Positions 17,698 through 26,048 of a DNA stretch of 64,000 bases are shown piece after piece (position 1 is the first letter of the stretch; each line of letters opens with the position of its first letter). The DNA lies in contig CAYXGY010000003.1 of assembly GCA_964464895.1 (NCBI GenBank), forward strand, positions 1-64,000, given 5' to 3'. The notes beneath the pieces are model-generated. The model ran no database searches, had not been told where the DNA came from, and saw only the letters and a list, made by a program, of their open reading frames with translations. Origin of the DNA: Helicobacter_D sp964464895. Lineage in GTDB: Bacteria > Campylobacterota > Campylobacteria > Campylobacterales > Helicobacteraceae. The translations under genes were made by a program, and so were the position numbers.

Positions 17698-18873
17698 ATG
17701 ATAGAAATTCAAGAAGTCAGTCCAAGATTCGGTGCAAATATCAAAGTGATTGGCGTTGGTGGCGGTGGTAGCAATATGATTGGGCACTTAATCAACACAG
17801 GCACTTACGAAGGAATTGAATTAGCAGTTGCAAATACAGACGCACAAGCCATTAGCAGTTCAAGCGCACCTATTAGAATACAACTTGGGGCAAAACTTAC
17901 CAAAGGTTTAGGCGCAGGTATGAAACCACAAGTAGGTAAAGACGCAGCATTAGAAAGCTACGAAGAATTAAAACAATTTTTAGAAAACACTGACATTGTT
18001 TTCATCTCTGCGGGACTTGGTGGTGGAACAGGAACAGGTGCAGCACCAGTTATTGCCAAAGCCGCTAAAGAAGTTGGAGCATTAACCGTTTCTATCGTAA
18101 CTAAACCCTTTCGCTGGGAAGGCAGACAACGCGCAAAACTCGCCGAAGAAGGCTATCGTGAATTAAAAGCAGAAAGTGATTCTATCGTTGTAATTCCTAA
18201 TGAAAAACTCCTCTCAATCGTAGATAAAAATCTTGGACTAAAAGATAGCTTTAGAATCGTTGATGATGTGCTTGTGCGTGCAGTGAATGGAATGAGTGGT
18301 GTGATTCTCTCTCATAGTGCGGGGGATATTAATGTGGATTTTGCTGATGTCAAAACCGTTATGCACCACAAGGGAATGGCATTAATGGGTATTGGAGAAT
18401 CTAGTGGTGCAGATGCCGCAAAAGAAGCAATTAAAATGGCGATTGAGTCTCCCTTGTTTGATAATATGTCTATCAATGGTGCAAAAGGTGTTTTGGTGCA
18501 TTTTTATTTCAATCCAGATTATCCTTTGGCTGAAATCTCTAACGCAATGGAAATTGTAGAAAGCAACACCGACCCTGAAGCAGAAGTTATCTTTGGGACA
18601 ACGACTGATGCGAGTCTAGAGCGTGATAAAGTCCGAATCACAATTGTCGCCACAGGATTTGAACGCGAAGTGGCACAACAATCTTCTAATGCACAAGAGT
18701 CTAGCAATGGCGAGGATGGTTCTGCATTAAAGCTTGTAAATCCTAAAGATATGAGCCAAAAAATCAATCAACAAGACAGCATTATGCTCGCAAGGAAAAA
18801 AGTCAGTGGCGGAGAATGCGTCAATGATGATATTTTAGAAATCCCTGCGTTTATACGCAGACAAATGGATTAA
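17698..18873 (+). CDS. ftsZ: cell division protein FtsZ
   Basis: Tubulin-like GTPase that forms the Z ring. GGGGSN at 21-26 and the tubulin signature GGGTGTGAAP at 108-117 are intact. A variable linker precedes the conserved C-terminal peptide (EIPAFIRRQ) that binds FtsA. The 391-residue length is normal. GAGAGGAG just upstream of the ATG is a strong ribosome binding site. Confidence 0.97.
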   Translation: MIEIQEVSPRFGANIKVIGVGGGGSNMIGHLINTGTYEGIELAVANTDAQAISSSSAPIRIQLGAKLTKGLGAGMKPQVGKDAALESYEELKQFLENTDIVFISAGLGGGTGTGAAPVIAKAAKEVGALTVSIVTKPFRWEGRQRAKLAEEGYRELKAESDSIVVIPNEKLLSIVDKNLGLKDSFRIVDDVLVRAVNGMSGVILSHSAGDINVDFADVKTVMHHKGMALMGIGESSGADAAKEAIKMAIESPLFDNMSINGAKGVLVHFYFNPDYPLAEISNAMEIVESNTDPEAEVIFGTTTDASLERDKVRITIVATGFEREVAQQSSNAQESSNGEDGSALKLVNPKDMSQKINQQDSIMLARKKVSGGECVNDDILEIPAFIRRQMD

Positions 18874-18892
18874 TCCTTTACTCCTAATTTCT

Positions 18893-18918
18893 ACTAGCGA
18901 TTCTACGAAATTGCTAGT
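18893..18918 (+). terminator. possible hairpin after ftsZ
   Basis: ACTAGCGATT pairs with AATTGCTAGT (one G-T wobble), 20 bases after the ftsZ stop. No clear T-run follows. It could be a weak terminator or a diverged copy of the intergenic repeat seen elsewhere in the window. Confidence 0.35.
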
Positions 18919-19012
18919 CATTGCTGAAACGATATGAGGCTTCAATTCACTAAAACAACCGCGATAAATGAATATTATAATGCCAATTCTCATCGAGCAA
19001 TAAGGAATCACA

Positions 19013-19780
19013 ATGCAAGAATTTTTATCCAATCTTGACTTTTTAATGCTTTTGTCGCTCTTTATAGCGGCATTGGTAGCGGGATTCGTAGATTCCATCG
19101 CAGGAGGAGGAGGAATGATTACGATTCCAGCACTTCTACTTAGCGGAATCCCACCACTTGAAGCCCTAGCGACAAACAAATTTCAAGCGACTTTTGGTAG
19201 TTTTTCTGCCGCCTATCACTTCTATAAACGAGGCTATTTTAACTTTAAAGATTCTTTTCCCTTTGTCGCGCTCGTTTTTATCTTTTCTGCAATAGGCACA
19301 ATTAGTGTGCAATTTGTTCAGACGGAATCTCTCTCCAAGATTCTACCTTTTTTGATTCTTATCTTTGGATTTTACTTTTTATTCTCGCCCAAAATCAGCG
19401 AGGAGCAAAGAGCAACCACTCTCCACAAGGGATTCTTGATTTTGGCTCTTGCTTGTGTTGGATTTTATGATGGTTTTTTTGGACCGGGCACAGGTTCGTT
19501 TTTTATACTCTCCTTAATTGTATTGGGAGGATTCGGACTAACACAAAGTTTAGCCCAAGCAAAACTTTACAACTTTGCGACCAACATTGCCTCCCTTCTC
19601 TTTTTCGCCTTAGGAGGGAAAATCCTTCTCATCATTGGAATCGTTATGGCACTAGGGCAATTCATCGGCGCAAATCTAGGCGCGCGTGCAGCAATCGCCT
19701 ATGGAATCCGCATTGTCAAACCCCTCATCGTAATGGTTTCTTTTACAATGGCAGCAAAACTATTGTATGAACAATTCTAA
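19013..19780 (+). CDS. TSUP family (TauE/SafE) membrane permease
   Basis: The 255-residue protein has about eight hydrophobic segments. The family hallmark near the N-terminus, AGFVDSIAGGGGMITIPALL, is clear, with a second related motif in GFYDGFFGPGTGSF. TSUP proteins export or import sulfite, sulfonates or organic acids; the substrate is not predictable. It overlaps the DNA glycosylase gene by one base (TAATG), so the two form a small operon. Confidence 0.9.
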   Translation: MQEFLSNLDFLMLLSLFIAALVAGFVDSIAGGGGMITIPALLLSGIPPLEALATNKFQATFGSFSAAYHFYKRGYFNFKDSFPFVALVFIFSAIGTISVQFVQTESLSKILPFLILIFGFYFLFSPKISEEQRATTLHKGFLILALACVGFYDGFFGPGTGSFFILSLIVLGGFGLTQSLAQAKLYNFATNIASLLFFALGGKILLIIGIVMALGQFIGANLGARAAIAYGIRIVKPLIVMVSFTMAAKLLYEQF

Positions 19781-20331
19781 TGCAAGATTCTAAAAATTTA
19801 TGCAAAAACAACGACCAAAACAAGCAAGATTCTCCCTTGCATCATATTTTTGAGCCTCTCATCTATACAGAATCTAAAATCTTAATTTTAGGTTCTTTTC
19901 CCTCTGTCGCTTCAAGAGAGCAAGGCTTTTATTATGCTCACCCACGCAATCGTTTTTGGCAAGTACTTGGAAAATTGTTTGATGAGGAACTAAAAGACAA
20001 AAGTCGTGAAGCAAAAATTGCTTTTTTACGCACACACAAAATTGCACTTTATGATATTTGTGTGGAATGTCAAATCACAAATTCAAGTGATAGCAGCCTA
20101 AAACCCATTACAATAGCACCTTTGGAGGACTTAATACAAAATACGCAAATCCAATATCTCTTTACCAATGGGACAAAAGCAACGCAAATCTATCAAAAAG
20201 CCTTTAAAGATTCCAAAATATCCTCTTTGGCTCACATTGCTTTACCCTCCACGAGCCCAGCAAATGCAAAATGGAATCTTGAGAGACTTTGTCAAGAGTG
20301 GAGCAAAATTCTCACGCCTCTACAAAACTAA
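19780..20331 (+). CDS. DNA-deoxyinosine / uracil-DNA glycosylase family protein
   Basis: The 183-residue protein belongs to the UDG superfamily branch that removes hypoxanthine and/or uracil from DNA. Support: LGSFPSVASREQGFYYAHPRNRFWQVLG, the substrate-pocket loop of that branch, the LYDICVEC segment and the late LPSTSPANA motif. The first 24 residues are a polar extension. It is coupled to the upstream TSUP gene, with no obvious functional link. Confidence 0.88.
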   Translation: MQDSKNLCKNNDQNKQDSPLHHIFEPLIYTESKILILGSFPSVASREQGFYYAHPRNRFWQVLGKLFDEELKDKSREAKIAFLRTHKIALYDICVECQITNSSDSSLKPITIAPLEDLIQNTQIQYLFTNGTKATQIYQKAFKDSKISSLAHIALPSTSPANAKWNLERLCQEWSKILTPLQN

Positions 20332-20392
20332 AAAGTCGCTTTAATGCCGATTTAAAGAAAAAAAGATAAAATTTCATTTCCACTTTTGGTAT

Positions 20393-20470
20393 GCCAAGGT
20401 AGCTCAGCTGGTTTAGAGCGCTGGTCTCATAAGCCGGAGGTCGGGAGTTCAAGTCTCCCCTTTGGTACCA
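20393..20470 (+). tRNA. tRNA-Met (CAT anticodon)
   Basis: A 78-base cloverleaf with encoded CCA. The acceptor stem is GCCAAGG against CTTTGGT (with G-T pairs), the D arm contains AGCTCAGCTGGTTTAGAGC, the anticodon loop CTCATAA gives CAT, and the T arm has GGGAG TTCAAGT CTCCC. CAT could also be an Ile tRNA with lysidine at C34; identity elements are not decisive by eye. Confidence 0.9.
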
Positions 20471-20473
20471 AGT

Positions 20474-20550
20474 GCGTTCATAGCTCAGCTGGATAGAGCA
20501 ACGGCCTTCTAAGCCGTAGGTCAGAGGTTCGAATCCTCTTGGGCGTACCA
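20474..20550 (+). tRNA. tRNA-Arg (TCT anticodon)
   Basis: A 77-base cloverleaf with encoded CCA, three bases after the preceding tRNA and likely on the same transcript. The acceptor stem is GCGTTCA against TGGGCGT, the anticodon stem-loop is ACGGC CTTCTAA GCCGT giving TCT, and the T arm is AGAGG TTCGAAT CCTCT. It reads AGA/AGG codons, common in this AT-rich genome. Confidence 0.95.
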
Positions 20551-20614
20551 CCAACCCACATTAACTCAAGCAATTTTAATGAGATTCTATATCAAAATAA
20601 ATTTGACAATCTAA

Positions 20615-21493
20615 CTATTGACTAATTTTAACAAATACAGGATTCCAAGCCTTAGAGGCAATCATTATCAAATCTCCGCTGCGCAAATCCTTTGCTTCGT
20701 CTTGATTAGTAGTGATTTGGATAATCTCATTCCCTACAAGCACACTCACAATACAGACCAATCCATTCTCTTTTATGTCCAATACCAAACCGCTTTGTCG
20801 GAATTTCCCGCTTGGCATACCTCTCAAGAATACATCATTGGGACTTCCTTGTTTGTCAATCTTTCCCGATTCCAAATGCACAACAAAGTTTGAAAGGAAA
20901 AAAACCTCACTGAAGTTATGACTTACCAAAAAGGTGGTAAGCTTGAAATGCCGATGAATGTGGAGTAATTCCTCTTGTAGTTTATGGGACATTGCAGAAT
21001 CTAGTGCGGAGAATGGCTCATCAAGCAACAATATCTCTGGGCTACGAACCAATGCACGCGCTAAAGCCACGCGTTGCTGTTGTCCTCCGCTTAGCATATT
21101 GGGCTTAAGATTCCGCAAAGCACCTAATTCAGTAATCTCCAATAACGATTCTATATGTGCCTTGTCTGCTTTTTTGGGCAAAGCAAAGTGCAAATTTTGC
21201 TCTACGCTCATATTGGGGAAAAGTGCGTAATCTTGAAACACAAATCCAATCTTGCGTTTCTGTGGGGGGAGATTAATTTTCGCACTAGAATCATACCAAG
21301 TCGCATCATTGACCTTAATGATTCCAGAATCAGGCTCACTTAATCCAGACAAAATACGCAAAATTGTGGTTTTTCCCGCACCACTTTTGCCAAAAAGTGT
21401 AATTAAATCTTGGGATTTTAACTCGCAATGTACCTCCAAAGTCAAATCACCTTGCGTGCTATGCAAATATTTTTTAAAGTCTAAAAGTATCAT
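20615..21493 (-). CDS. modC: molybdate ABC transporter ATP-binding protein
   Basis: ATPase of the molybdate importer. Walker A GKSGAGKTT at 35-43, the Q-loop in VFQDYALF, signature LSGGQQQRVALARAL, Walker B LLLDEPFSALD and a switch His in LVSHNFSE. The C-terminal 60 residues form a TOBE-like domain. Its GTG or ATG region overlaps the modB stop by one base, and it is the last gene of the mod operon, convergent with the tRNA pair. Confidence 0.93.
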   Translation of the reverse strand: MILLDFKKYLHSTQGDLTLEVHCELKSQDLITLFGKSGAGKTTILRILSGLSEPDSGIIKVNDATWYDSSAKINLPPQKRKIGFVFQDYALFPNMSVEQNLHFALPKKADKAHIESLLEITELGALRNLKPNMLSGGQQQRVALARALVRSPEILLLDEPFSALDSAMSHKLQEELLHIHRHFKLTTFLVSHNFSEVFFLSNFVVHLESGKIDKQGSPNDVFLRGMPSGKFRQSGLVLDIKENGLVCIVSVLVGNEIIQITTNQDEAKDLRSGDLIMIASKAWNPVFVKISQ

Positions 21494-22164
21494 TACGCGC
21501 TTCTTTTATTGAGATAAAAGGTGATTAATAAGATGGAAAAAGTAATCACGAAAAGCGTCAAGGCGTATTGGTGTGCAAGAGAATAATTTAAGGATTCCAC
21601 TTCGTCATAAATCGCAATGCTTGCTAGACGCGTTTGCCCTTGAATATTGCCTCCAATCATCATTACAACTCCAAATTCGCCAATGGTATGTGCAAAGGTT
21701 ACCACAATGCCTACAAGCACAGAACGCGAAATATTGGGTAACAGGACAGAATAAAGAATCTTGAAACGGCTCTTCCCAAGCGTCAAGGCAGCCTCAAAAA
21801 GTGAAATGGGCAATGCAGCAAAACCTGCCTGAATAGGATTAACCATAAAGGGAAGCGAAAAGATGACTGAACCCACAATCAAGCCCTCAAAGCTAAAGAC
21901 AAGCTTGAGATTAAACATTTCCAATAAAAACTTTCCTACAAGACTCTGGGGGCTAAAAGTAATCAAAAGATAGAATCCAAGTACGCTAGGAGGTAATACA
22001 AGTGGCATAGAAACAACTGCTTCTAAAATCGGTGTAGCTTTGCTACGCGTAAAGGCTAGAAAATAACCTAAAGGAATCGCAATCAACAATAAAACAAAAG
22101 TCGTAATGAGTGCAACCTTAAAAGTCAAAAGCATCGTAATAAAAAAATCATTGAAATTTTCCAT
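21493..22164 (-). CDS. modB: molybdate ABC transporter permease
   Basis: The 223-residue protein has five to six membrane segments. The ATPase-coupling EAA motif region reads EAALTLGKSRFKILYSVLLP, and HTIGEFGVVMMIGG is typical of ModB/CysT permeases. It is followed directly by modC and preceded by the TOBE gene after an 84-base gap. Confidence 0.93.
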   Translation of the reverse strand: MENFNDFFITMLLTFKVALITTFVLLLIAIPLGYFLAFTRSKATPILEAVVSMPLVLPPSVLGFYLLITFSPQSLVGKFLLEMFNLKLVFSFEGLIVGSVIFSLPFMVNPIQAGFAALPISLFEAALTLGKSRFKILYSVLLPNISRSVLVGIVVTFAHTIGEFGVVMMIGGNIQGQTRLASIAIYDEVESLNYSLAHQYALTLFVITFSILLITFYLNKRSA

Positions 22165-22248
22165 TTTTACTCCTTTTGATTTCTCTGCTATTGAAAGTTA
22201 TTTAGTTCTTTTATTGTTCTTAACCTTGCTTTGGGCTGTCTTTTTCCC

Positions 22249-22704
22249 TCACAAAAAAAGCATAATTTCATTTTCTGGAATATGCCAAAAAACGCAATCC
22301 CCAAGATGAAGATTGTTATTTTTTACAAAATCCAAATCGCAAAGGGCATTAATCTTGCCACCCTCTGCCCACTTGCAAGCAAGCGTCAATCGGGCAAAAA
22401 GATTATCTTCGGCTAGATTTAAGATTTCAGCCTCAAAGGTATTGCACGCGCCCTCTAGTTTCGTTGCTACGACAATATTATTTTCCTTAAACCCCAAATG
22501 GAGAGGCGCACAAAGCGCATTGGAGATAAAAGAAGAATCTTCTAATAGTAATATAGAAATGCGATGTTGGGATTCTACATCTTGTGCTGTTTCTTGTGGC
22601 TGCTCCAACGCTTGCTTAGCAATAGAATCCCAACATCGCACAAAAAGGCGCAAAATGCCTTTTTGCTCTACAAAATGCTCTAAAACTCCACTTAGCTTAT
22701 TCAA
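22249..22704 (-). CDS. TOBE-domain molybdenum-binding protein of the mod operon
   Basis: The 151-residue protein lies between modA and modB and overlaps the modA stop by 8 bases. The C-terminal part (about 68-150) fits a TOBE/Mop fold: SNALCAPLHLGFKENNIVVATKL and DNLFARLTLAC. The N-terminal 65 residues are unassigned. C. jejuni has a comparable gene, Cj0302c, in the same place of its mod cluster. A role in molybdate storage or sensing is likely but not shown. An 18-bp inverted repeat lies within the coding sequence. Confidence 0.8.
   Translation of the reverse strand: MNKLSGVLEHFVEQKGILRLFVRCWDSIAKQALEQPQETAQDVESQHRISILLLEDSSFISNALCAPLHLGFKENNIVVATKLEGACNTFEAEILNLAEDNLFARLTLACKWAEGGKINALCDLDFVKNNNLHLGDCVFWHIPENEIMLFL
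22560..22640. repeat. 18-bp perfect inverted repeat inside the TOBE gene
   Basis: TGCGATGTTGGGATTCTA at 22560-22577 is repeated in reverse complement at 22623-22640, with a 45-base spacer. Both arms are coding on the minus strand in different registers (CWDSI, and VESQHRI), so the match is not due to repeated protein sequence. Confidence 0.85.
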
Positions 22705-23458
22705 CGCTATAACCGAATTTCAAAAATTTTTCTTTGGCTTGAGTGCCTAGAATATAGGCTTTAAAATCCTTTGCAAGCTTAGAATCTTTGCCATAATTTG
22801 GAATTATGAGTGCTTGATTAATAGGCTGATAAAGCTTCTCATCAATGCTTACAAAACTCATTTCCTTTGTGTTAATTCCCCCCTCACCAAGCATAGAAAG
22901 CGCAGTAAAGCCCACTTCTGCATTTTTAGATTCTACATAGGTAGTCGCCGCACCAATGCTTTCACCTGTTACAAATTTAGATTCCACAATATCTAGCATT
23001 TTTGTAGCCCGCAATGCCTCAACAGAAGCTCTACCATAAGGCGCAACTTTTGGATTTGGGATAGAAATATGGGTAATTTTTGGATTTAAAATATCTTTAA
23101 ATTCTTTGAGTTTGAAATTCTCATTATTGCTCCAAAGCACCAATTTCCCTTTTGCATAAATCTCCTCTTTTTGAGGAGCAAGCTTTTCTTCATAGAGTTT
23201 TGCAGGATAGCCCACATCGGCAGCAACAAACAAATGCACAGGTGTGCCATTTTTAATCTGTGCATAAGCCTTGCCACTTGAAATGTAAGAAATTTCAATT
23301 TTATCTTCTGGCTTGTTTTTTAGAAAATCGTCCTTGATTTCTTCTAGCACATACTTCAAGGAAGCCGCACCCAAGACTTTAATTTCCTCTGCTTGCGCAC
23401 TCAAAGACAAAATTAACCCACAGACTCCAACAGCTAAAAATTTTTTTGCAAAATTCAT
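22697..23458 (-). CDS. modA: molybdate-binding periplasmic protein
   Basis: Substrate-binding protein of the ModABC importer. Signal peptide of about 23 residues ending at SAQA, then a class II periplasmic binding fold with AASLKYVLEEI, the oxyanion-binding SSGKAYAQI region, NPKVAPYGRAS and the TYVESKNAEVGF block. It is 10 bases downstream of modE. Tungstate specificity cannot be excluded. Confidence 0.93.
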   Translation of the reverse strand: MNFAKKFLAVGVCGLILSLSAQAEEIKVLGAASLKYVLEEIKDDFLKNKPEDKIEISYISSGKAYAQIKNGTPVHLFVAADVGYPAKLYEEKLAPQKEEIYAKGKLVLWSNNENFKLKEFKDILNPKITHISIPNPKVAPYGRASVEALRATKMLDIVESKFVTGESIGAATTYVESKNAEVGFTALSMLGEGGINTKEMSFVSIDEKLYQPINQALIIPNYGKDSKLAKDFKAYILGTQAKEKFLKFGYSVE

Positions 23459-23468
23459 TATTTTCTCC

Positions 23469-24269
23469 TTAGATACCTAAAATCACATTATTGGATTTGA
23501 ATCCAAACCACACTTCTTGTCCTGCTTTTAATGCGAGATTCTCTTTAGAATCCTCTGTGATAATTGCGCTAAAACAAACCCCATCACTCTCCATTACAAT
23601 CTCGCAATTTACAACACCATCAACGATATTTTTCACCACCCCGCCAATGCAATTTTTCAATGAAACCCCTTTGGGCTTCTCTTGAAAAACCACAATCCAA
23701 TTTGCCTTAATGAGCGCATAGGCATTTAAGCCAACCTTTAAGCCCAATTCTTTTGCGGAATGCAAGGTAATCGTGCTAGAAATTTGGGTTTTATCATTGA
23801 TTTTTAATACAACTTCCGCATTGACTTTGCCCTCTTTGATAGAAATAATTTCACCAAATAATTGATTTCTTGCACTTGTTTTAATCATAAATCTCCTTTT
23901 CGCACAATCATTCCATTGAGAGTAATCCATTACAGAATCCCATTCGTTTAAATTGCCCTCAAAAAGTGTGAAGAGTTCCTCTTGGACACGTTCCATTTCG
24001 CGAAAGATTCTGATTGCTTCTATTCCTTTCTGCGTAATCTGCGTGCCACCGCCACCTTTACCGCCCGTTACACGCACTACTAAGGGCTCACTTGTGATTT
24101 TATTCATCAAGTCAATACTATCCCACGCGGCTTTGTAACTCATTTTCATTTCTTTAGCGGCTTTGGAGATAGAACCTGTTTTGGCAATACGTTCTAACAA
24201 TTCAACCTTGCCGTGTCCTAAGAAATTTTTATCTTGCTCCTTAATCCAAAGTCTTCCTTGTACTTGCAC
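23469..24269 (-). CDS. modE: molybdate-responsive transcriptional regulator ModE
   Basis: The 266-residue protein has an N-terminal winged-helix domain (about 1-115; HGKVELLERIAKTGSISKAAKEMKMSYKAAW, with the family's TGGKGGGGTQIT wing) followed by two tandem TOBE domains (about 125-190 and 197-265). In the family, molybdate binding to the TOBE pair turns on DNA binding and represses the mod genes. It is the first gene of the mod operon, so autoregulation is likely. A good candidate operator lies just upstream. Confidence 0.93.
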   Translation of the reverse strand: MQVQGRLWIKEQDKNFLGHGKVELLERIAKTGSISKAAKEMKMSYKAAWDSIDLMNKITSEPLVVRVTGGKGGGGTQITQKGIEAIRIFREMERVQEELFTLFEGNLNEWDSVMDYSQWNDCAKRRFMIKTSARNQLFGEIISIKEGKVNAEVVLKINDKTQISSTITLHSAKELGLKVGLNAYALIKANWIVVFQEKPKGVSLKNCIGGVVKNIVDGVVNCEIVMESDGVCFSAIITEDSKENLALKAGQEVWFGFKSNNVILGI

Positions 24270-24320
24270 TTCTTACCTCCAAAACTTAAATTTTGTCTTA
24301 ATATTAAAAACAAAACTAGC

Positions 24321-24346
24321 AAATTATATTTTAATATATAACGATT
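24321..24346. promoter_or_regulatory. candidate ModE operator between modE and leuD
   Basis: The segment contains TTATAT (24324-24329) and ATATAA (24336-24341) in inverted orientation; the right half continues as ATATAACGAT, matching the right half of the E. coli ModE consensus (ATCGTTATAT inverted). The left half diverges after TTATAT. It is about 52-77 bases upstream of the modE ATG, a plausible repressor site. Confidence 0.55.
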
Positions 24347-24376
24347 GTCAATACCTAAATTTTATATTCACTTTGT

Positions 24377-24382
24377 TATAAT
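24377..24382 (+). promoter_or_regulatory. candidate -10 box of the leuDB promoter
   Basis: A perfect TATAAT 35 bases before the leuD ATG, in AT-rich sequence, followed by a strong ribosome binding site AAGGGGA at 24406-24412. Confidence 0.6.
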
Positions 24383-24416
24383 TTGATTACAAATTTTTAA
24401 AATTTAAGGGGATTTT

Positions 24417-24917
24417 ATGCAAAAAAACTTGAGTGGAAAAGTATGGAAATTTGGTGATAATATTGACACAGATTTAATCATTGCTGCAAGGTATCTTAAC
24501 ACAAGTGATAAAGCGTTTTTGGCTTCTCATCTAATGGAAGATGCACGCGTAGGATTCGTGAATCATATCAGCAAAGGAGATTTTATCGTAGCGGGTGAAA
24601 ATTTCGGCTGTGGTTCTAGCCGAGAGCACGCACCTGTGGCGATTAAAGAGGCAGGCATTAGTGCAGTGATTGCTAAAAGCTATGCGCGCATTTTTTACCG
24701 CAATGCCTTTAATACAGGTTTGCCTATTTTAGAGATTCAAGAAGCAGATTCTATTTGTGAGGGGGATACACTAGAAGTAGATTTAGGAGCTGGTATCATC
24801 AAAAATCTTACCCAAAACTGCACTTATCCTTTTGCTCCGATTCCGACTTTTATGCTTGAACTTTTAGAAAGTGGTGGATTAATTCCCTACGCTAAAGCAC
24901 AAAATATTACAAAATAA
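24417..24917 (+). CDS. leuD: 3-isopropylmalate dehydratase small subunit
   Basis: Small subunit of the aconitase-like isopropylmalate isomerase of leucine synthesis. The 166-residue protein starts with KVWKFGDNIDTDLIIAARYL and contains the family motif GENFGCGSSREHAP, then KSYARIFYRNAFNTGLP. The [4Fe-4S] large subunit leuC is not in this window. leuB follows after 18 bases. Confidence 0.96.
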   Translation: MQKNLSGKVWKFGDNIDTDLIIAARYLNTSDKAFLASHLMEDARVGFVNHISKGDFIVAGENFGCGSSREHAPVAIKEAGISAVIAKSYARIFYRNAFNTGLPILEIQEADSICEGDTLEVDLGAGIIKNLTQNCTYPFAPIPTFMLELLESGGLIPYAKAQNITK

Positions 24918-24935
24918 TTTTATGAAAGGCAAACA

Positions 24936-25997
24936 ATGAAAACTTATAAAATCGCCGTTATCAAGGGAGATGGAATCGGACCAGAAATCATCAATGAGGC
25001 AATTAAAGTTTTAAAAACAACCGCACAGAAATTTAACTTCTCATTGGAGTTTGAAGACTTTTTAATGGGAGGGATTGCATATGATTTGACACAAAATCCA
25101 CTTCCAGAGGAAACTATTGCGGGTTGTTTAGCCTCTAATGCAACACTCTTTGGTGCTATTGGCGGGGAAAAATGGGATAATTTGCCACGCGAACTACGAC
25201 CAGAAAGCGGGCTTTTACGCCTAAGAAAGAGTTTAGAAGTTTTTGCAAATTTCCGCCCCGCAAAAGTCTATAATGAACTCCTTGAAGCTAGTACATTAAA
25301 GCCCGAAGTTGTGCAAGGTGTAGATATTTTAGTCGTGCGTGAGCTGATTGGTGGAATCTACTTTGGCACTCCAAAAGGACGCGATAAAAATCGTGGCTAT
25401 AATACGATGGTATATAGTGTGGAGGAAGTCAAACGCATTGCCCACACTGCTTTTCAAGCAGCACTCAAACGCAACAAAAAAGTCTGTTCTGTGGATAAAG
25501 CAAATGTGTTAGATGTCAGCCAACTATGGCGTGAAGTGGTGAGTGAAGTTGCACAAGAATATCCCGATGTAGAGCTAAGCCATATGTATATAGATAATGC
25601 GGCAATGCAGCTCATTAGAAATCCTAAGCAGTTTGATGTGATTCTCACAGGAAATCTATTTGGAGACATTCTAAGTGATGAGGCGAGTATGTTAAGTGGC
25701 TCTATCGGCTTGCTTCCCTCTGCCTCCATTGGAGGAAAGGCAGCAATTTATGAGCCAATTCACGGCAGTGCCCCCGACATTGCGGGACTTGGAATTGCAA
25801 ACCCAATTGCCACGATTGCAAGTGCTGCAATGATGCTTCGTTATTCTCTAGGAGAACAAGAAGCCGCAGAAGCAATAGAAAATGCGATTGAAAGAGTATT
25901 AAAAGAAGGCTACCGCACCAAAGACATTGCAAATTTTGGCGCAAAAGAAATCTGCTCTTGCGAACGTATGGGCAGTGTGATTGCAGAGCACATTTAA
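24936..25997 (+). CDS. leuB: 3-isopropylmalate dehydrogenase
   Basis: NAD-dependent oxidative decarboxylase, third step of leucine synthesis. The 353-residue protein has AVIKGDGIGPEI at the start, the substrate-binding LRKSLEVFANFRP and VRELIGGIYFG, the metal-binding Asp residues in NLFGDILSDEASM, and the nucleotide-binding HGSAPDIAGLGIANP. Its stop is followed within 12 bases by a strong hairpin. Confidence 0.96.
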   Translation: MKTYKIAVIKGDGIGPEIINEAIKVLKTTAQKFNFSLEFEDFLMGGIAYDLTQNPLPEETIAGCLASNATLFGAIGGEKWDNLPRELRPESGLLRLRKSLEVFANFRPAKVYNELLEASTLKPEVVQGVDILVVRELIGGIYFGTPKGRDKNRGYNTMVYSVEEVKRIAHTAFQAALKRNKKVCSVDKANVLDVSQLWREVVSEVAQEYPDVELSHMYIDNAAMQLIRNPKQFDVILTGNLFGDILSDEASMLSGSIGLLPSASIGGKAAIYEPIHGSAPDIAGLGIANPIATIASAAMMLRYSLGEQEAAEAIENAIERVLKEGYRTKDIANFGAKEICSCERMGSVIAEHI

Positions 25998-26008
25998 GCT
26001 TCCAGATA

Positions 26009-26045
26009 AAAGCTACTTTATGATTCCACAGCATAAAGTAGCTTT
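26009..26045. terminator. bidirectional terminator hairpin between leuB and an MFS gene
   Basis: A 14-bp perfect inverted repeat, AAAGCTACTTTATG (26009-26022) and CATAAAGTAGCTTT (26032-26045), with a 9-base loop. It lies 12 bases after the leuB stop and 4 bases after the stop of the convergent MFS gene, so it can serve both. Confidence 0.75.
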
Positions 26046-26048
26046 GCC

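Noticed and set aside
20312..20554. 80-residue minus-strand frame resembling RGFEPLTYGLE... and RGDLNSRPPAYET
   Set aside because: Well-known artefact: it is the antisense of the two tRNA genes at 20393-20550.
22313..22750. 145-residue plus-strand frame opposite the TOBE gene
   Set aside because: The minus-strand gene is in a coherent mod operon with a TOBE fold; the opposite frame has no support.
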